A DNA stretch of 64,000 nucleotides, from NCBI GenBank assembly GCA_019925095.2, contig CM034412.1, positions 12,376,001 through 12,440,000 on the forward strand, read 5' to 3'. Shown here piece by piece: positions 20,733 to 32,800 of the stretch. This stretch comes from Dendrolimus kikuchii (taxonomy: Eukaryota; Arthropoda; Insecta; Lepidoptera; Lasiocampidae). Under the pieces are notes generated by a model. The model did not search any database. It saw only the letters and a program-made list of their open reading frames with translations, and was not told the origin of the DNA. Each line of letters begins with the position of its first letter. The first letter of the stretch is position 1. The translations under genes were made by a program, and so were the position numbers.

Positions 20733-22011
20733 CGTAGGTGAATCAAAAAGTTCTTAAAAGTGCATATTATATAAAACCTTTTTGGAAGAAGTTCGATATT
20801 CAAATTAAAGAGTGTTAAACACAATATTTCTGCCAACTGTCACTTGTTTTTGTCAGTTCGTTCGCACGTAATAAATGGTTTTGTGCAACGATTTGTTAAA
20901 AACGCAAAATTATGGATAAAAGTGAGTTACTAGCGGTGATGAAATATCTCAGCTTGGAAAATTGTCTACGAAAGAAATTTTTTCGGATATTCAGCAGACA
21001 TTAGAGGATGATGCTGTTGTACCCTATTCTACGGTTGCGTACTGGGTAGCAGAATCTAGAAGAGGTAGATCAAGTTGTAAAGTTGACCCGCGTTCTGGGC
21101 GGCCTTTAAACTCCGTTACGGAAGAAAATGTCAAAAAGTTTGAGAATCTGGTTTTGGAAGACAGAAGAATAGCTATAAAACATATATCTGAGATCCTAAA
21201 GACATCTTTTGGTAGCGTTCAATCCATTTTAATGGATTCACTAGGTTCAAAAATGTGTCGGCAAGGTGGGTGCCACGAGTGTTAGCTGACGAAAACAAAA
21301 AGCAACATTTGGAAATTTCTAAGCGTAATCTCGAAATGTTCCAGCGTAATTCGGATAATTTTTGCCATCACCTTGTCACCATGGATGAAACGTGGGTCCA
21401 CCATTTCGATCCCGAAACTAAGAGACGAAACATGTCTTTGGATCATCCTCTCCATCCATTAAGAAATTTAGAATTGCTCCTACCGCTAGCAAAGTTATGG
21501 CCTCAGTGTTTTGCGATTAGTGAAGGAATTGCTTTTATTGATTACCTGCGAAAAGGCCCGACGATTACTGGACTCAATTATGAAAATTTAATTCCGAAAG
21601 TGCGTGAAGCGATTAAAGAAAAACGTTGTGGAAAACTGTCATTAGGCGTGTTGTTTCGTCACGACAACGCTCCCGCTCATCTATCGGGAATTGTGCTCAA
21701 CGCAGTCTGCTGTACTGGCTTAAATCTCCTTGATCACCCACCATATTCTCCGGACTTAACCCCAAGTGATTTGCTCTTATTCCCAAAACTAAAAGAGGAA
21801 ATTCGTGGAACTAAATTTGACGATAATGACGCGGTTATGGAGTTTTTCGAGACACAAGAAAAAACATTTTTTTGCAAGGAACAAGGAAGTTAGAAACGCG
21901 TTATTCTAAATGCTTTGCGTTGTAGGAAGATTATATTGCAAAACAAAATATTTTTGTTTAAATTTTTGCATTTTTTTATATTAATTCCAAGAACTATTTG
22001 ATTCACCTTCG
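20733..22011 (+). mobile_element. Full-length but dead mariner (DD34D)
   Basis: The left end CGTAGGTGAATCAAAAAGTT and the right end (CGAAGGTGAATCAAATAGTT on the minus strand) are terminal inverted repeats. TA flanks both sides (20731-20732, 22012-22013). The 1279-bp length is normal for mariner. It encloses the transposase pseudogene. Confidence 0.85.
20912..21893 (+). pseudogene. Mariner transposase pseudogene
   Basis: ATG at 20912 opens MDKSELLAVMKYLSLEN, then the frame shifts near 20960 to STKEIFSDIQQTLEDDAVVP, a helix-turn-helix start typical of mariner. A further shift near 21255 leads to HHLVTMDETWVHHFDPETK (first Asp), HDNAPAH (second) and PPYSPDLTPSDLLLFP (third, 34 residues on). Within 21460-21520 the correct reading (KFRIAPTASKVMASVF) is in another frame, so two compensating shifts occur. 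The catalytic triad persists but the ORF cannot be translated whole. Confidence 0.85.
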
Positions 22012-22013
22012 TA

Positions 22014-22681
22014 TATACAATATATTGCAGGCTTAATCCTTAATCTGACACTATTTAAAATGTTGCTAATCGACTTTTTAATGGCATCTATTGTAAAACA
22101 TGGAAATACGTGTAATAGCGCTAATCCTGTTCTGAAAGAAACAGAAAATAAATATCCTCTAGGAAGGCCTTATAATAATACTGATATTCATTAAAAAAAA
22201 ACGTTATTGCTCTCCTGTAAAGTTCACTTTTTGGATAGTATCAATATTGGATTAAGTGTGCGATATGTAATTATTATAAGTAAAGGTGCTAATGATTTTA
22301 TAATTTCATTAAAATTGTTACAGTTAATTTGTAATATCCATTGTAACCTAAATAACAGAAATTAAAGACGAATTCTTTTGACATTCCGTATAGAATTATC
22401 TCACCGCGCATATCAGAAAATTCTGGACGTATGGAAGTCTATGTGCATGTAAATATCGTAAATAATATGTCGCCTTGTGATAGGTGGACAAGTCATTGCG
22501 TTTAAGGCTTATTTAATAAGACAAACGGAAGATCCAATTCTACATTCTTACTAAGTATCCGTTTTTATTATACACCTAGCTGTTCTTCACGGATTTAAGG
22601 CATGTTTCGTTTGCTTCAAAAACGCTATAAGTCCGACAAACATTCTTTTATTTGATAATTACTAATCGCCTTTCCCGATTT
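22014..22681. other. AT-rich intron DNA
   Basis: No feature that I can support; only scattered short ORFs. Confidence 0.4.
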
Positions 22682-22911
22682 TATTTTATTGCAGAAGATC
22701 AGCAGACAGGCAGACGGCCCATTTGATGGAAAGCGGTTACCATCGCCTATGGACATTTGCAACAGCAAAGGTGCTACAAATGCACTGCTGCCCTCTTAAG
22801 GGAAGCTGGAACCTGGTCACTAATGCCGGAACACAACTCAAGGCTGTTATGGCGCCATACTTTAGACCAAGGGTGGTAGCCATCCAGTCGGGCAAACGCC
22901 CTACCACCTGG
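22682..22911 (-). repeat. SINE-like repeat, copy 5 (5'-truncated)
   Basis: Minus copy from the T-rich tail to ctaccacctgg; the first ~70 bases of the family are missing. Confidence 0.75.
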
Positions 22912-23697
22912 TATTTTTCTATTAAACGTGGTATCTTTTATAATACACTGTAAATTGACAGTAAGAAAAGTTAGTTTCGATACAATTATATTTGAAAGTT
23001 TAAAAAAAAAACCTCTAATTGACAGAGAACTGTCTTGGAGGCCTGACTTGGCCAATCTCAGCCGAAGAGTCTACGCATCGTCAGCTTCGCTTAGAAGCCT
23101 TAAAAATCCTTCCTAATGCTACTAAATTTACGCTTGATCAATCGACAGACAGAGATAGATAGACAGACAGTCGATATACGCTCTCTCACACCTCAAGCTA
23201 AGTATAGTGCTGTTCACACGCACTTATGGATTATATTCGCCATCACCTGGCAGGTGAAAAATTCCACCAAGTTGATCTGACTTTTTGGGATTATACGTTT
23301 TTATATATATAATCCCTATATTACTCTCCCAAAAGCTCAAGATGCCTCAAGAACATTTTCTGGATTTGTTAAAAAACCATTTGGTAAGAGTCTGGTTAAC
23401 ATTTAAACCCAAATAATTAATCTGGTTTTTTATTTTTCAATTCCTTAACCATCTAACTTATGATACAAAAATTTCAAAATGTCTCAAAAACATTTTTTTA
23501 TAATAAATAAAATCCCGTTTAAAAAAATTCAAGGGTCGATAAAGTACCGCTGCCCTTCAGCCAGACCTCGATTTTCTTATTTAGGGGTCTTTCAAGGACT
23601 ATTATAAAAACTCTCACACCTCAAAAACCTATCCTAAATTGTACACCAGCTTTCGGACCATATAATATACTGCCTTCACAAACATAAAAGCGGTACT
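22912..23697. other. Intron DNA with a GACA/GATA microsatellite
   Basis: A short gacagacagagatagata tract lies near 23143-23170. Nothing else is supportable. Confidence 0.35.
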
Positions 23698-24005
23698 TAT
23701 CTCATGAAATAATAAAAACCATAACGTCCCACTGCTGGGCTAAGACGTCCTCGTTTCTAGGGACAACATGCTAGTCCAGGGCGAATTGTACGGGTTTAAA
23801 ACATCAATTATCTAGATGTGCCGGTTTCATCAGGATGTTTTCAATCACCGTCAGCACGTGGCAATTATAACAATAAACACAATTGACCAGAAGGCTACTT
23901 AATTAGTGCAAGCTTCCCGACTAAGATTCGAAACTTTGACTCTTTTAGAAATGCAAGTTAGAGACTCGAGAATATTACCCACCAAGCTACCATGACTTTC
24001 GGCCT
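23698..24005 (+). repeat. Lepidopteran SINE, 'cccactgctgggc' family
   Basis: Contains acgtcccactgctgggctaa, ggttttcatcagg-like text (ccggtttcatcaggatgttt) and ccgtcagcacgtggcaatta, the layout of a SINE very common in moths and butterflies. It is the longest copy here; another is at 60636-60890. Confidence 0.6.
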
Positions 24006-24121
24006 CACGGCTTTCATTAGGACCAGAAGAAAACCACTTTCACATTATTTCTCAAAACACTAACAAAACAAAACACAAGTTGAAATAGGTACCGCTCTTT
24101 AGCGTAGGAGGGCAGTATAAT

Positions 24122-24719
24122 CGGGGAGGATTTGTCTCTCGGCCGTGGTAAAAGCCATGGTCGGGAGCGTCGACGCGTGGGACGCAGCTGCCTCCTTCTG
24201 CGAGACCGTCATGCCCGCGAAGGAGGCGGCGGAGCGGCAGAGGGAGCAGTCCGCCACGCTCCCCTCCCGCCAGAGCCGGCGGTGGCGACGGAGGGTCGTT
24301 CAAACCGACCTCTAGTCGCCGTAGGATAGGGCCGTGCGGGCAACCGGCGGAGAAACTGGACCCGCCCGCACATAAAGGCCGTAGAGGAGGGACGCGCCCC
24401 CTCTCACCTCGCGGTGAGGACAAGGAGCCGGAGAGACCCAGATCACCGGCTAATAAATGGTGAGGCCAGCCAGCAAAGGGGCCGGCCGTCGTCCGTCCGG
24501 GCTGGTGGAGAATGCGCGAGCGAGCCCACAGCCCGGACGAAGGTCGCTCGAGGATCGGGCAGGGGTTTTAGTGGGTATCCCTAACCGTGGCATGGCAATA
24601 GCATCTCACACGTGAGGTGCTAGTGCCACCCCGACCAGGCGAATCCCACTCACGGGCCGCGACCTTTCCCCCTCGCGCGGCTCACGATCCTCAAACGGAT
24701 TTCCCATGTATAAAAAAAA
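24122..24719 (+). mobile_element. R1-clade non-LTR retrotransposon 3' end
   Basis: The + frame reads AVVKAMVGSVDAWDAAASFC, then ETVMPAKEAAERQREQ and an Arg-rich end. The 'AW..... SFCE.VM..KE.AER.RE' text is typical of the C-terminus of R1/TRAS-like ORF2. A GC-rich 3' UTR ends ctcaaacggatttcccatgt and A8. GAGGGCAGTATAAT (14 bp) is duplicated at 24108-24121 and 24720-24733. The 123-codon minus ORF is a shadow. Confidence 0.8.
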
Positions 24720-24733
24720 GAGGGCAGTATAAT

Positions 24734-25439
24734 AATTTCTGATCTCCATCACATTTATTAAGATGGCGTGTTGTATACCGAAACAAAAGCATTCCTAATA
24801 CCTTCTCTTAATAACTGTAAACAATCATTAAACTTTGTAACTAATTTCTGAAGTCACTGTAACCTAATTTGTTCAGTACGCCACTATAAGAACTTATATA
24901 AAAAATATATTATTATCTTATTTTTCATAAGAGCATTGAACTATTCGAAATGCTAGCAAAACATGCAAGTTGAAGTGGCAGCGGACCAGTAACAAATATC
25001 TCAAGGCCAGTCACTAAGACTTGTTTGTTGATTTGACAGTGACCTAATCAAAAGTTTAACTTGAATTAAAGATATTACCATAACCTAATTAGTTAGATAC
25101 TTTAGCCTGAAATAAAACTATTACCCTAAACAAGTAAGAAGACTTGAAAAAGAATATTACCCTTGCGTAGTAAAAAGTTCAAAAGTTAGGTTATAACCTG
25201 AAATAAAACTATCGTATTATGACAGAGGAATGAAGATATTGTACAAATTAATGGTGAAAGCCTACTCATTAGCATTTACGATCATAATAAAAAATATTGT
25301 TAAAACGACAAATATTACTTCACAGAAAAATAGTCATACCTACCTATTTACGAGCTCCGTGTGTACTATCGTACCGGCAAATTGCAAAATTAGCAGTCTC
25401 CAAAAAATACACAGCCCTAACTTCGGCTTTTGTTTATAT
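24734..25439. other. AT-rich intron DNA
   Basis: Only a short repeated phrase (cctgaaataaaactat near 25106 and 25197). No genes. Confidence 0.35.
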
Positions 25440-25826
25440 TGTTACGAGTTACAAGACTCGAATTAAAAATGCCATTGGAATTACTGTACAATTTATTAGA
25501 ACTAGACAAACACGTATAACACAGGTACAAATATAACTGAACACAATCAGTTCGAACGTAATGCATGATTCAATAACACGCGCCTAGTCCGTCACTAAAT
25601 AGATTACCGAATGTAGTACACACGTCTTGCTGGTATCGTAATCGTCGCTTGACTAATTATTCCTGCAAACGGCTATAAACGAGTACAATAGGCTGTTCTC
25701 CACAATAACCAATAAATAAGTAAACAAAAGAAGATAATCATAAAGGTTATTACAATTAGTTCAAATGCCGACAGGTAATAGTCTGTTTCATGGAATTTAT
25801 CTTTGTCAGGGAGCTAAGCTGTAACA
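25440..25826 (-). repeat. Solo LTR with ATAT target duplication
   Basis: Read on the + strand it starts tgttacgag and ends gctgtaaca, with atat at 25436-25439 and 25827-25830. It is a 387-bp minus-oriented copy of the family at 20123 and 50873. Confidence 0.75.
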
Positions 25827-26069
25827 ATATTGTGTTAAATGGAAAAGATGAAGACAGACTATATATTATAAGACTCCAATTTTGAGTATTTTAAGTCTCT
25901 GGTTATTTTTTATTCAATTTTATGTATGCCTAACGACGCCAAGGCAAATTAATTCACAGACTAATTCCTTTATCTACCAAGAATATGATAATTACAACAA
26001 CTCTCCATATTATAATTTGACAATCGGTGCAGGAGTCAATATGGGTTTCGCCCTGGACATGGAACCATG

Positions 26070-26168
26070 AACCTTGTTTTTGCCCTAAGGATCATCATGG
26101 AGAAATACGCCTCTACATTTCCTGTTTTTGGATCTGCAGAAGGCCTTCGACTGTGTTCATCGCGTGAC
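26070..26168 (+). mobile_element. Reverse-transcriptase motif relic
   Basis: Reads NLVFALRIIMEKYAST and, after a frame change, DLQKAFDCVHR, the catalytic-Asp motif A region of RTE-like reverse transcriptases. Only ~100 bases survive. The preceding 62-codon ORF at 25882-26070 is not recognised. Confidence 0.5.
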
Positions 26169-26440
26169 AACGCCAAATTTTATTGCTGCTATATATTTGG
26201 TTACGCAGTAGCGCATTCGATTCAAACCAGTATGATGCCCAGTTAGAACAAGGGCCTACTGTTACTAGCTATACCAGTTGTCCAGTAAAAAAGCTCTAAT
26301 CTTATTTATTTAATCATCTAAATCTTACATAATTAGATAGGCTTGTTCACTCGTTTTTTGACGATTTATTATTTAAAACATTTTTCGATCAAATCAATCA
26401 AAGATTTAAAGTCCTAGTAGGTTCCCTTTGAATTACCGTC

Positions 26441-26749
26441 CGTGCAGGAACGGAGAAAGAATACAATTTCCTGCGGCCGGGCGGCCTGTCGTAAGAGGCG
26501 ACAAAACAACCCACAACCAGGTGGTAGGGCATTTGCCCGACTGGATGGCTACCAACCCTAGTCTAAAGTATGTCGCCATAACAACCTTGAATTGTGTTCT
26601 AGCATTAGTGACCAGGTTCCAGTCTCCCTTAAGAGAGCAGCAGCGCATTTGTAGCGCCTTTGGTGTTGCAAATGTCTATAGGCAATGGTAACCGCTTTTC
26701 ATCAAGTGGGCCGTCTGCCTGTCTGCTGAACTCCTCCAATAAAAAAAAC
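26441..26749 (+). repeat. SINE-like repeat, copy 6
   Basis: Complete copy from gtgcaggaacggag to an A8 tail. Confidence 0.8.
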
Positions 26750-27280
26750 TTGTATTAGAATGAAACAAAAACAACAATTTTGCAATTACGACTCTATCAT
26801 ACAAGGCGATGGTCGATGTGTTAAAATAGAATAAACACTACAGAAGGTCTTTGTCCAGTGTACCGGTAAATTAATACCTGTTACTATATCGGTATTACTA
26901 CTCAGCATTGTATTATTTTAGGCCAAAAAAAACAACGTAAAATCTATTTCGGTTGTCCCATCTCGAAACGTAGTAACTCACGCAAATGACATTGTTTGAA
27001 ATTCGTCTTACATAAAAAAGTAAAAATTTGCGAACAAGACAATCAAAAACTCAAATTGAGAATTGAAGATATTATAATAGAACTAGCATTTGCCTGCGAT
27101 TTCGTCCACAGGACGTTGGGCAGGTAACAAAGATTACAGTTCTTCTGCCAATATTTACAATTAAAGGTTATTTCCAGCAGGGAAATGGATTTTTAGTATG
27201 AACGTACATGAATCCCTGAAATTTCCGTAAAAACCCGTGATAAGTAAATGTTACTTATCCCGGTTACAGTTGTAGTTGTG

Positions 27281-27570
27281 TTTTTTTAATTGCAGGAGTT
27301 CAGCAGACAGGCAGACGGCCCACTTGATGGATAGCGGTTACCATCGCCTATGGACATTTGCAACACCAAAGGTGCTACAAATGCGCTGCTGTTCTCTTAA
27401 AGGATGCTGGAACCTGGTCACTAATGCCGGAACACAACACATTTAGACCAGGGGTGGTAGCCATCCAGTCGGGAAAATGCCCTACCACCTGGCTGTGGGT
27501 TGTATTGTCGCCTCTTACGACAGGCCGCCCGGCCGCGGATATTGTATTCTTTCTCCGTTCCTGCACGGAT
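27281..27570 (-). repeat. SINE-like repeat, copy 7
   Basis: Complete minus copy with a small internal deletion near 27440 (acacaacacatttagacc). Confidence 0.8.
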
Positions 27571-27639
27571 AAAGTACGTCTTTTTTATACACAACTACAA
27601 CTGTTCTACTAAAGATGTCTAATAAATATAGAAAATCTT

Positions 27640-28240
27640 AAAATCACGTCGTTTCGAAGCTAAAAAATCCCGGGAAATAATGAAATTCCCAGATTAGCCT
27701 GGTGCGCAAATTATAATGTAGTACCAGTAATACCAAGTACTATGCCGTAATAGATGTAAAACAGCCAATTTTCATGCTGTTTTTAGCCGAGTGATAGATT
27801 CCCATAAAAAAATTCCGAGATTCGCAGAATATAATATACCGCAGCATTTGAAAACTTGAGCTATCGTTTTAGTGCAATCGTATCAGAATTAGCCAATGTT
27901 TACGCAACCTAACTAAGTTATGTCATTCCCGGGAAAAATCTAGTGGAATTCCCGAGACATAAATCATCGCAGCATTTGAAAACGAATGTAAGCTATCTTT
28001 TTAATGAAAATCGTGTTAGAATAAGTTAAAATATGCGCCAATTAGCAACTTTAAACCTTTCCAAGGAAAATTCCTGCGGGAATTGCGAGATAGAAAGTAA
28101 CGAAGATTTTAAGTCTAAGAATTTTTTATCGATCAGCGAAAACCGCATCGAAATCGGCTCAGTAGTTCTTACGTGAATTCCGAACAAACAGAAAAGTATA
28201 TAGAAAATTGCATCGTGTTCTCTATCTTTCATATTGTCTA
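27640..28240 (-). repeat. Imperfect tandem of a Helitron-like segment
   Basis: Two units share gcagcatttgaaaac, agctatcgttttagtg or agctatctttttaatg, and attcccgg/attcccgag. The same text recurs at 63668-64000. Fragments of related text are at 43080-43220. Confidence 0.4.
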
Positions 28241-29742
28241 TTCCAGTATTGTAGCTTCAATGTACAGACTGGGCATTTTTAGAATATTATAATATTTAAA
28301 AATATCATAAGACTATGTATGAAAAAATGACAAAGTGTAAGAACACCGGAAAAAAATTGCGTCCAAAAAGTTGTCACTTACTAGGTTTTGGAATGGGGCA
28401 GACAATTTTTTTGGTCTAAACTTAAAATACAGGATTCTCTATCACGCATTTTTATTGGAGTACAGAAAGCGGGTTAACGAATCTCTTGACGAAAAACGAG
28501 TAACGTTGCCTAAGGATATTTACAACTCCAGATTCATGTCCGTCACCTAGTAGAAATAATGCATCAAAGTCGCTATGTCGATACGGCCACGTTTTACGGA
28601 AACCGGCTAGTAATGTGGGGAACAAATCTAGCCATGCGGCTTCTGTCAAGTTCCGGTGGGCTTAAAATAATAATAATACTAGTAAATTTTAGCCCACGAC
28701 ACAGGACGAATTTCTGCCCCGCGACTGTGGTTCATCCGTGGCCGGAGTTGAGACCCGCTCCCAGCCATGGTTAGCTCATGAGGAGTCATCATGAAGGAGC
28801 GGAGTTGTTCCGCGCATCCCATTCCTAGGGCGCAAAGCACTCCGCGGGTCAACAAATTATTTTGTTATACTCTTGATCTGACATATCTTAGTTTTTTACT
28901 ATTTTGTTTCTGACACAAAATGATAGACCATCATAATTCCATCATTTTAAGATATATCACGGTTTTAAAAATACAGACCTTGTTCAATAAATTTATTCAT
29001 CATTTTCATAAACATTCACTGAAATTTGTGAAGATGATGATAAATAAATTACTAGGACACAATGACATTTCCCTAAAAACATTTGACATTTGTCCCAAGA
29101 ACATAGCTCTCCTAATTCAGTGAACTTATTCATCATCATTTTCATCAAAGTTCGCCGGCATTGGGGAAGATGATGTATAATGACTACTACAAAGGTCATT
29201 TAAACATTAACATGTCAAAAGAAAGGCAAAAATTATTATGAAGGTAAAATCAAATCAAGGATTTTGATTACAAAATTATTAATTATAATAATTTTAAGGC
29301 TACTAAAAACATTACAACATATCATCGGGCACCCAACTGGTATAACATATATATTATGAGAATTATATGTATATTATTTTTAAAATAAATATGCAATTAA
29401 TCATTGCTAAAAACTTTATGGTGGGAAGATATTACATGAGTCAATATTGTTTTAAGTTAAGCATTAGACAATATAATTGTTTTATAAGTTATTCAGGGTT
29501 TATTAAAATTAGGAAATTTGTTTAAAGCTATCTACTACCTTCTAGGTCCTAGGAAAAAATACAAGGGTGGATGATAAACTAAGAGCCATATTCTAAACCT
29601 ATTAGATTTATTTTTTTGTGTTTTTTATCAATATTATTATCAATTCTTTTTCTTAATTGGCAACAAACCTGGTATTACAAATGGCCATAGGTATCAGGGA
29701 ATACTTTCCAATAGATAGGCCTGTTTCTCTACATCTATCTTG
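28241..29742. other. Intron DNA, with a GC-rich patch
   Basis: 28690-28860 is a GC-rich patch (cccacgacacaggacgaatt, atgaaggagcggagttgttc) that looks like part of a retroelement. I cannot name it. The remainder, apart from the short repeat pair, shows nothing. Confidence 0.3.
28980..29190. repeat. Pair of short self-complementary repeats
   Basis: Two ~55 bp units (28985-29047 and 29125-29180) begin ttattcatcat and end gatgatg(a)taaat or gatgatgtataat, so each can fold on itself. Class unknown. Confidence 0.3.
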
Positions 29743-29980
29743 CCAGGTGGTAGGGCATTTGCCCGACTGGATGGCTACCACCCCTGGTCTAAAGTATGTC
29801 GCCATAACAACCTTGAGTTGTGTTCCGGCATTAGTGACCAGGTTCCAGTATCCCTTAAGAGAGCAGGAGCGCATTCGTAGCAACTTTGATGTTGCAAATG
29901 TCCAAAGGTGATGGTAACCGCTTTCCATTAAGTGGGCCGTCTGCCTGTCTGCTGATCTCCTGCAATAAAAAAAATAAAAA
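29743..29980 (+). repeat. SINE-like repeat, copy 8 (5'-truncated)
   Basis: Starts at ccaggtggtagggcatttgc and runs to an A-rich tail. Confidence 0.75.
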
Positions 29981-30754
29981 CTATAATAATATTATAACGA
30001 GGAAAGATTTGTATTTTTGTATGTTTGTAAGGAATAAACTCACTCACTCTAAAAAATGACTGGACCAATTTCAAAAATTCTTTCACCATTAGAATGGTGC
30101 ACTATCCCTGACTAACATAGAATATCTTTATCGAATAGTGTAATTCATTGCAAAAATCCTGTTTGTAATGTATGAAAATGATCATCTAAGATAAAACAGT
30201 CTATAATAGAGGCATGCTGGAATTGTTATCTTGCATTTAGCTCTTACTGGCTCTGTTGGTATATCACGTAAACACAGAATATTGGTGTGAAACAGACTTG
30301 AACTAAATATGTTTGATGTGATGTGTGCAAGTTCTGATGGCCCACTACCTCCTCCTGCCCCTATCACAGCTCCCTATTGCAATCCCATATCACTTCCCTC
30401 CTATCCTATTTCTCCAGTCTGACCCTGTATGCCATTCTAAAGGCAGGCAATGCATTGGCTTCGTCATTAGTGTTGCATACTTCTATAGGGGACAGTAACT
30501 GTTTTCCATTAGCTAGGCTGTCTGCCTGTTAGTCAGCTTTGCATCAAAATGAAAAAAGAAACATTGGTCTTCATTAATGGCAGGTTACTATGTCTTACTA
30601 TTTAATCATTTGCCGTACCATTGGTTAAAGTTTTACATTACTTGTACAGAGCTTATGTTGAATTTTAACCAATAGTAAGGCAAATGAACAGTCAGGTAAA
30701 GGAACTGGGCCTAAGTTGAACATACAGATAAGTTGTGCAAACCCAAGTTATTTT
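29981..30754. other. Intron DNA with repeat fragments
   Basis: 30000-30125 is a Helitron-like fragment (tggaccaatttcaaaaattc). 30195-30340 shares text with 46615-46720 (catgctggaat, cagaatat, tttgatgtgatg), an unnamed repeat. 30470-30555 is a diverged tail of the SINE-like repeat. Confidence 0.35.
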
Positions 30755-31385
30755 TTTTTTTTTTATATTGAATAGGTTCACGTTTGACTGACGTTGCACC
30801 TGACGTCAGGTGTAAATGCAGTCTAAGGTGGAGCACGCTTACCTAGAAGATACCTGTTCACGCGAGACTTAAAGACACCTAGATTATATTTTTCAGGAAA
30901 AACAGACGACGGTAAAGAGTTCCACTCTTCAGCGGTGCGTATGATGAAAGAGGAAGCATAGTGTTTCGTCCACTTCGTTGGTATTTCCACCATATATTGG
31001 TGGCGTGAGTGCGTACGTCTGCTTGTCCGGTGGTAGAATGGTGAGGGAGGAACCAATTCATGTAATTCCGTGGCACACTCCCCGAAGTGTATCCTATAGA
31101 ATACCGACAAACTGGCAACCTTACGTCGATGACTTAGGCTCTGAAGCCTCTCGTCGAATAGTTGGTTATTGCCTATCAGTTTCCTAGCTCTTTTCTCTAT
31201 TGAATCGAGTGTCTCTAACTGGTATCTAGCTGAGCCATCCCAAAGATGAGAGCAGTACTCCATGCAAGACCGCACTTGTGCTTGATAGAGATTCAGCAAC
31301 TGAAGTGGTGTGAAGTACTGCCTCACCTTTGATAGAACCCCTAGCTTTTTGCCAGCCAGCTGAGCAACAGACTCTATATCCAGCT
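30755..31385 (-). mobile_element. Jockey-like non-LTR retrotransposon 3' end, best copy
   Basis: The minus-strand ORF of 167 codons (31326-30823) reads MRQYFTPLQLLNLYQAQVRS, CMEYCSHLWDGSARYQLETL, and ends [20 protein letters not shown], then [14 protein letters not shown] stop. This is the C-terminal region after the reverse transcriptase. A ~70 bp UTR ends in an A14 tail. The element is 5'-truncated but this part is undamaged. Confidence 0.8.
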
Positions 31386-32250
31386 ATTACATAAGTACTA
31401 CTTTTGTAATAGCTGGAGTATCAAAGATCGACTCATGGCCTAACTGATTTCACTACACAATATTGTAGCAGTGTATACAATACACCATACAATTCAATTT
31501 CAAATACATTTGTTATCTAACCAATAACAAAGAATAAGCTACATACAGTAGGGTCTTGTTAATCTGGACCACCACTTGTTCAGTGATTATAGAGTAATAA
31601 AATTAGGATGGGAGGTAGCAGAAATTGAAAGCAGAAAAGTATAACAGACTTTTTCAAGAAGGATTGTTCTGTTATTTTTAACTTCATATCAAGTAGGAAG
31701 ACTACATGTTTGAATCTCATACATATACATTTGTATGTACATATTTCTGTCTTGTTTGTCTCACTTTCTTTACTTACATTTCGATAATGATTAAAAGACC
31801 ACAATGCAACAAATTACAATATTGTAGACCACAATCCAGACACCTTGATAATCTGCAAAAAGCCTTGTTATTTCACTGTCCTGAATAATCTAAGCCCTAG
31901 TATATATTTAACCTAGACACCTTGACAATGTATATATTATGTACTCAATTGCTTATAGTTACAGCTTAGACCTGATAATAGGTAATATAAATAAGTATAT
32001 GTGCCCTCACTTGTTTATTGTTGAGTGTACCATATAAATAAATATAAGAAAAATAGTTTTAAGGAAAATTACTTTGATGTAGTGACAGCTGGACAGGCAT
32101 GACAGTGGACACATTCTTCTAACTTGCAACACCCAAAATGCTCCATGTGCTGTTCCACATGATGACCACAGTTGTTTTTGTCATAACGGAAATATCACTG
32201 ATGATAGCATTATTTTCGATCACATGAAGTCAAAGGGTCAAAGTAGACAT
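31386..32250. other. AT-rich intron DNA
   Basis: No supportable feature. A Cys/His-rich minus frame near 32095-32205 is discussed under rejected items. Confidence 0.35.
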
Positions 32251-32556
32251 TTTTTTATGGCAGGAATTGAGCAGACAGGCAGACGGCTCACTTGACGGAA
32301 AGCAGTTACCATCACCTATGGACATTTGCAACACCAAAGGTGCTACAAATGCGCTGCTGCTCTCTTAAGGCAGACTGGAACCTGGTCACTAATGCCGTAA
32401 CACAACTCAAGGTTATTATGGCAACATGCTTTAGACCAGAGGTGGTAGCCATCCAGTTGGGCAAATGCCCTACCACCTGGCTGTACGTTGTCTTGTTGCA
32501 TCTTATGACAGGCTGCCGGCAGCAGGAAATTTTATTCTTTCTCCATTCCTGCACGG
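32251..32556 (-). repeat. SINE-like repeat, copy 9
   Basis: Complete minus copy from the T-rich tail to ctccattcctgcacggg. Confidence 0.8.
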
Positions 32557-32594
32557 GCTTTGACCACAGAGCCTTAATCCTCTCCAACAATTGA

Positions 32595-32800
32595 CATTGA
32601 AAAAAGAGCCTTTTTCAAATCAACCAATGACATTTAAGTATTTCGTTTATAATGACATCAATGTTCCATAATCCTGATGGACTATGGAGCATTGACACAC
32701 TAGAGTTTATAGTTGTAATGCCCGCAAGCAAGTGGAATGGGATAAATCATGGTTGTGAATATGATCATTGTGAGCCTTTTGTGGAATACAGCCAATGTAT
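32595..32800. repeat. Unnamed repeat, inverted relative to 42560-42775
   Basis: Shares tttcaaatcaaccaatgaca and tgcccgcaagcaagtggaa with the reverse complement of 42560-42775. Class unknown. Confidence 0.5.

Noticed and set aside
24052..24423. 123-codon minus ORF, Pro/Arg/Gly-rich
   Set aside because: It is antisense to the C-terminus of the R1-type element and extends past the target duplication.
32090..32210. Cys/His-rich minus-strand frame that could be an exon
   Set aside because: The frame is preceded by an in-frame TGA right after the only good acceptor, and the TRC8 exons already join in phase without it.
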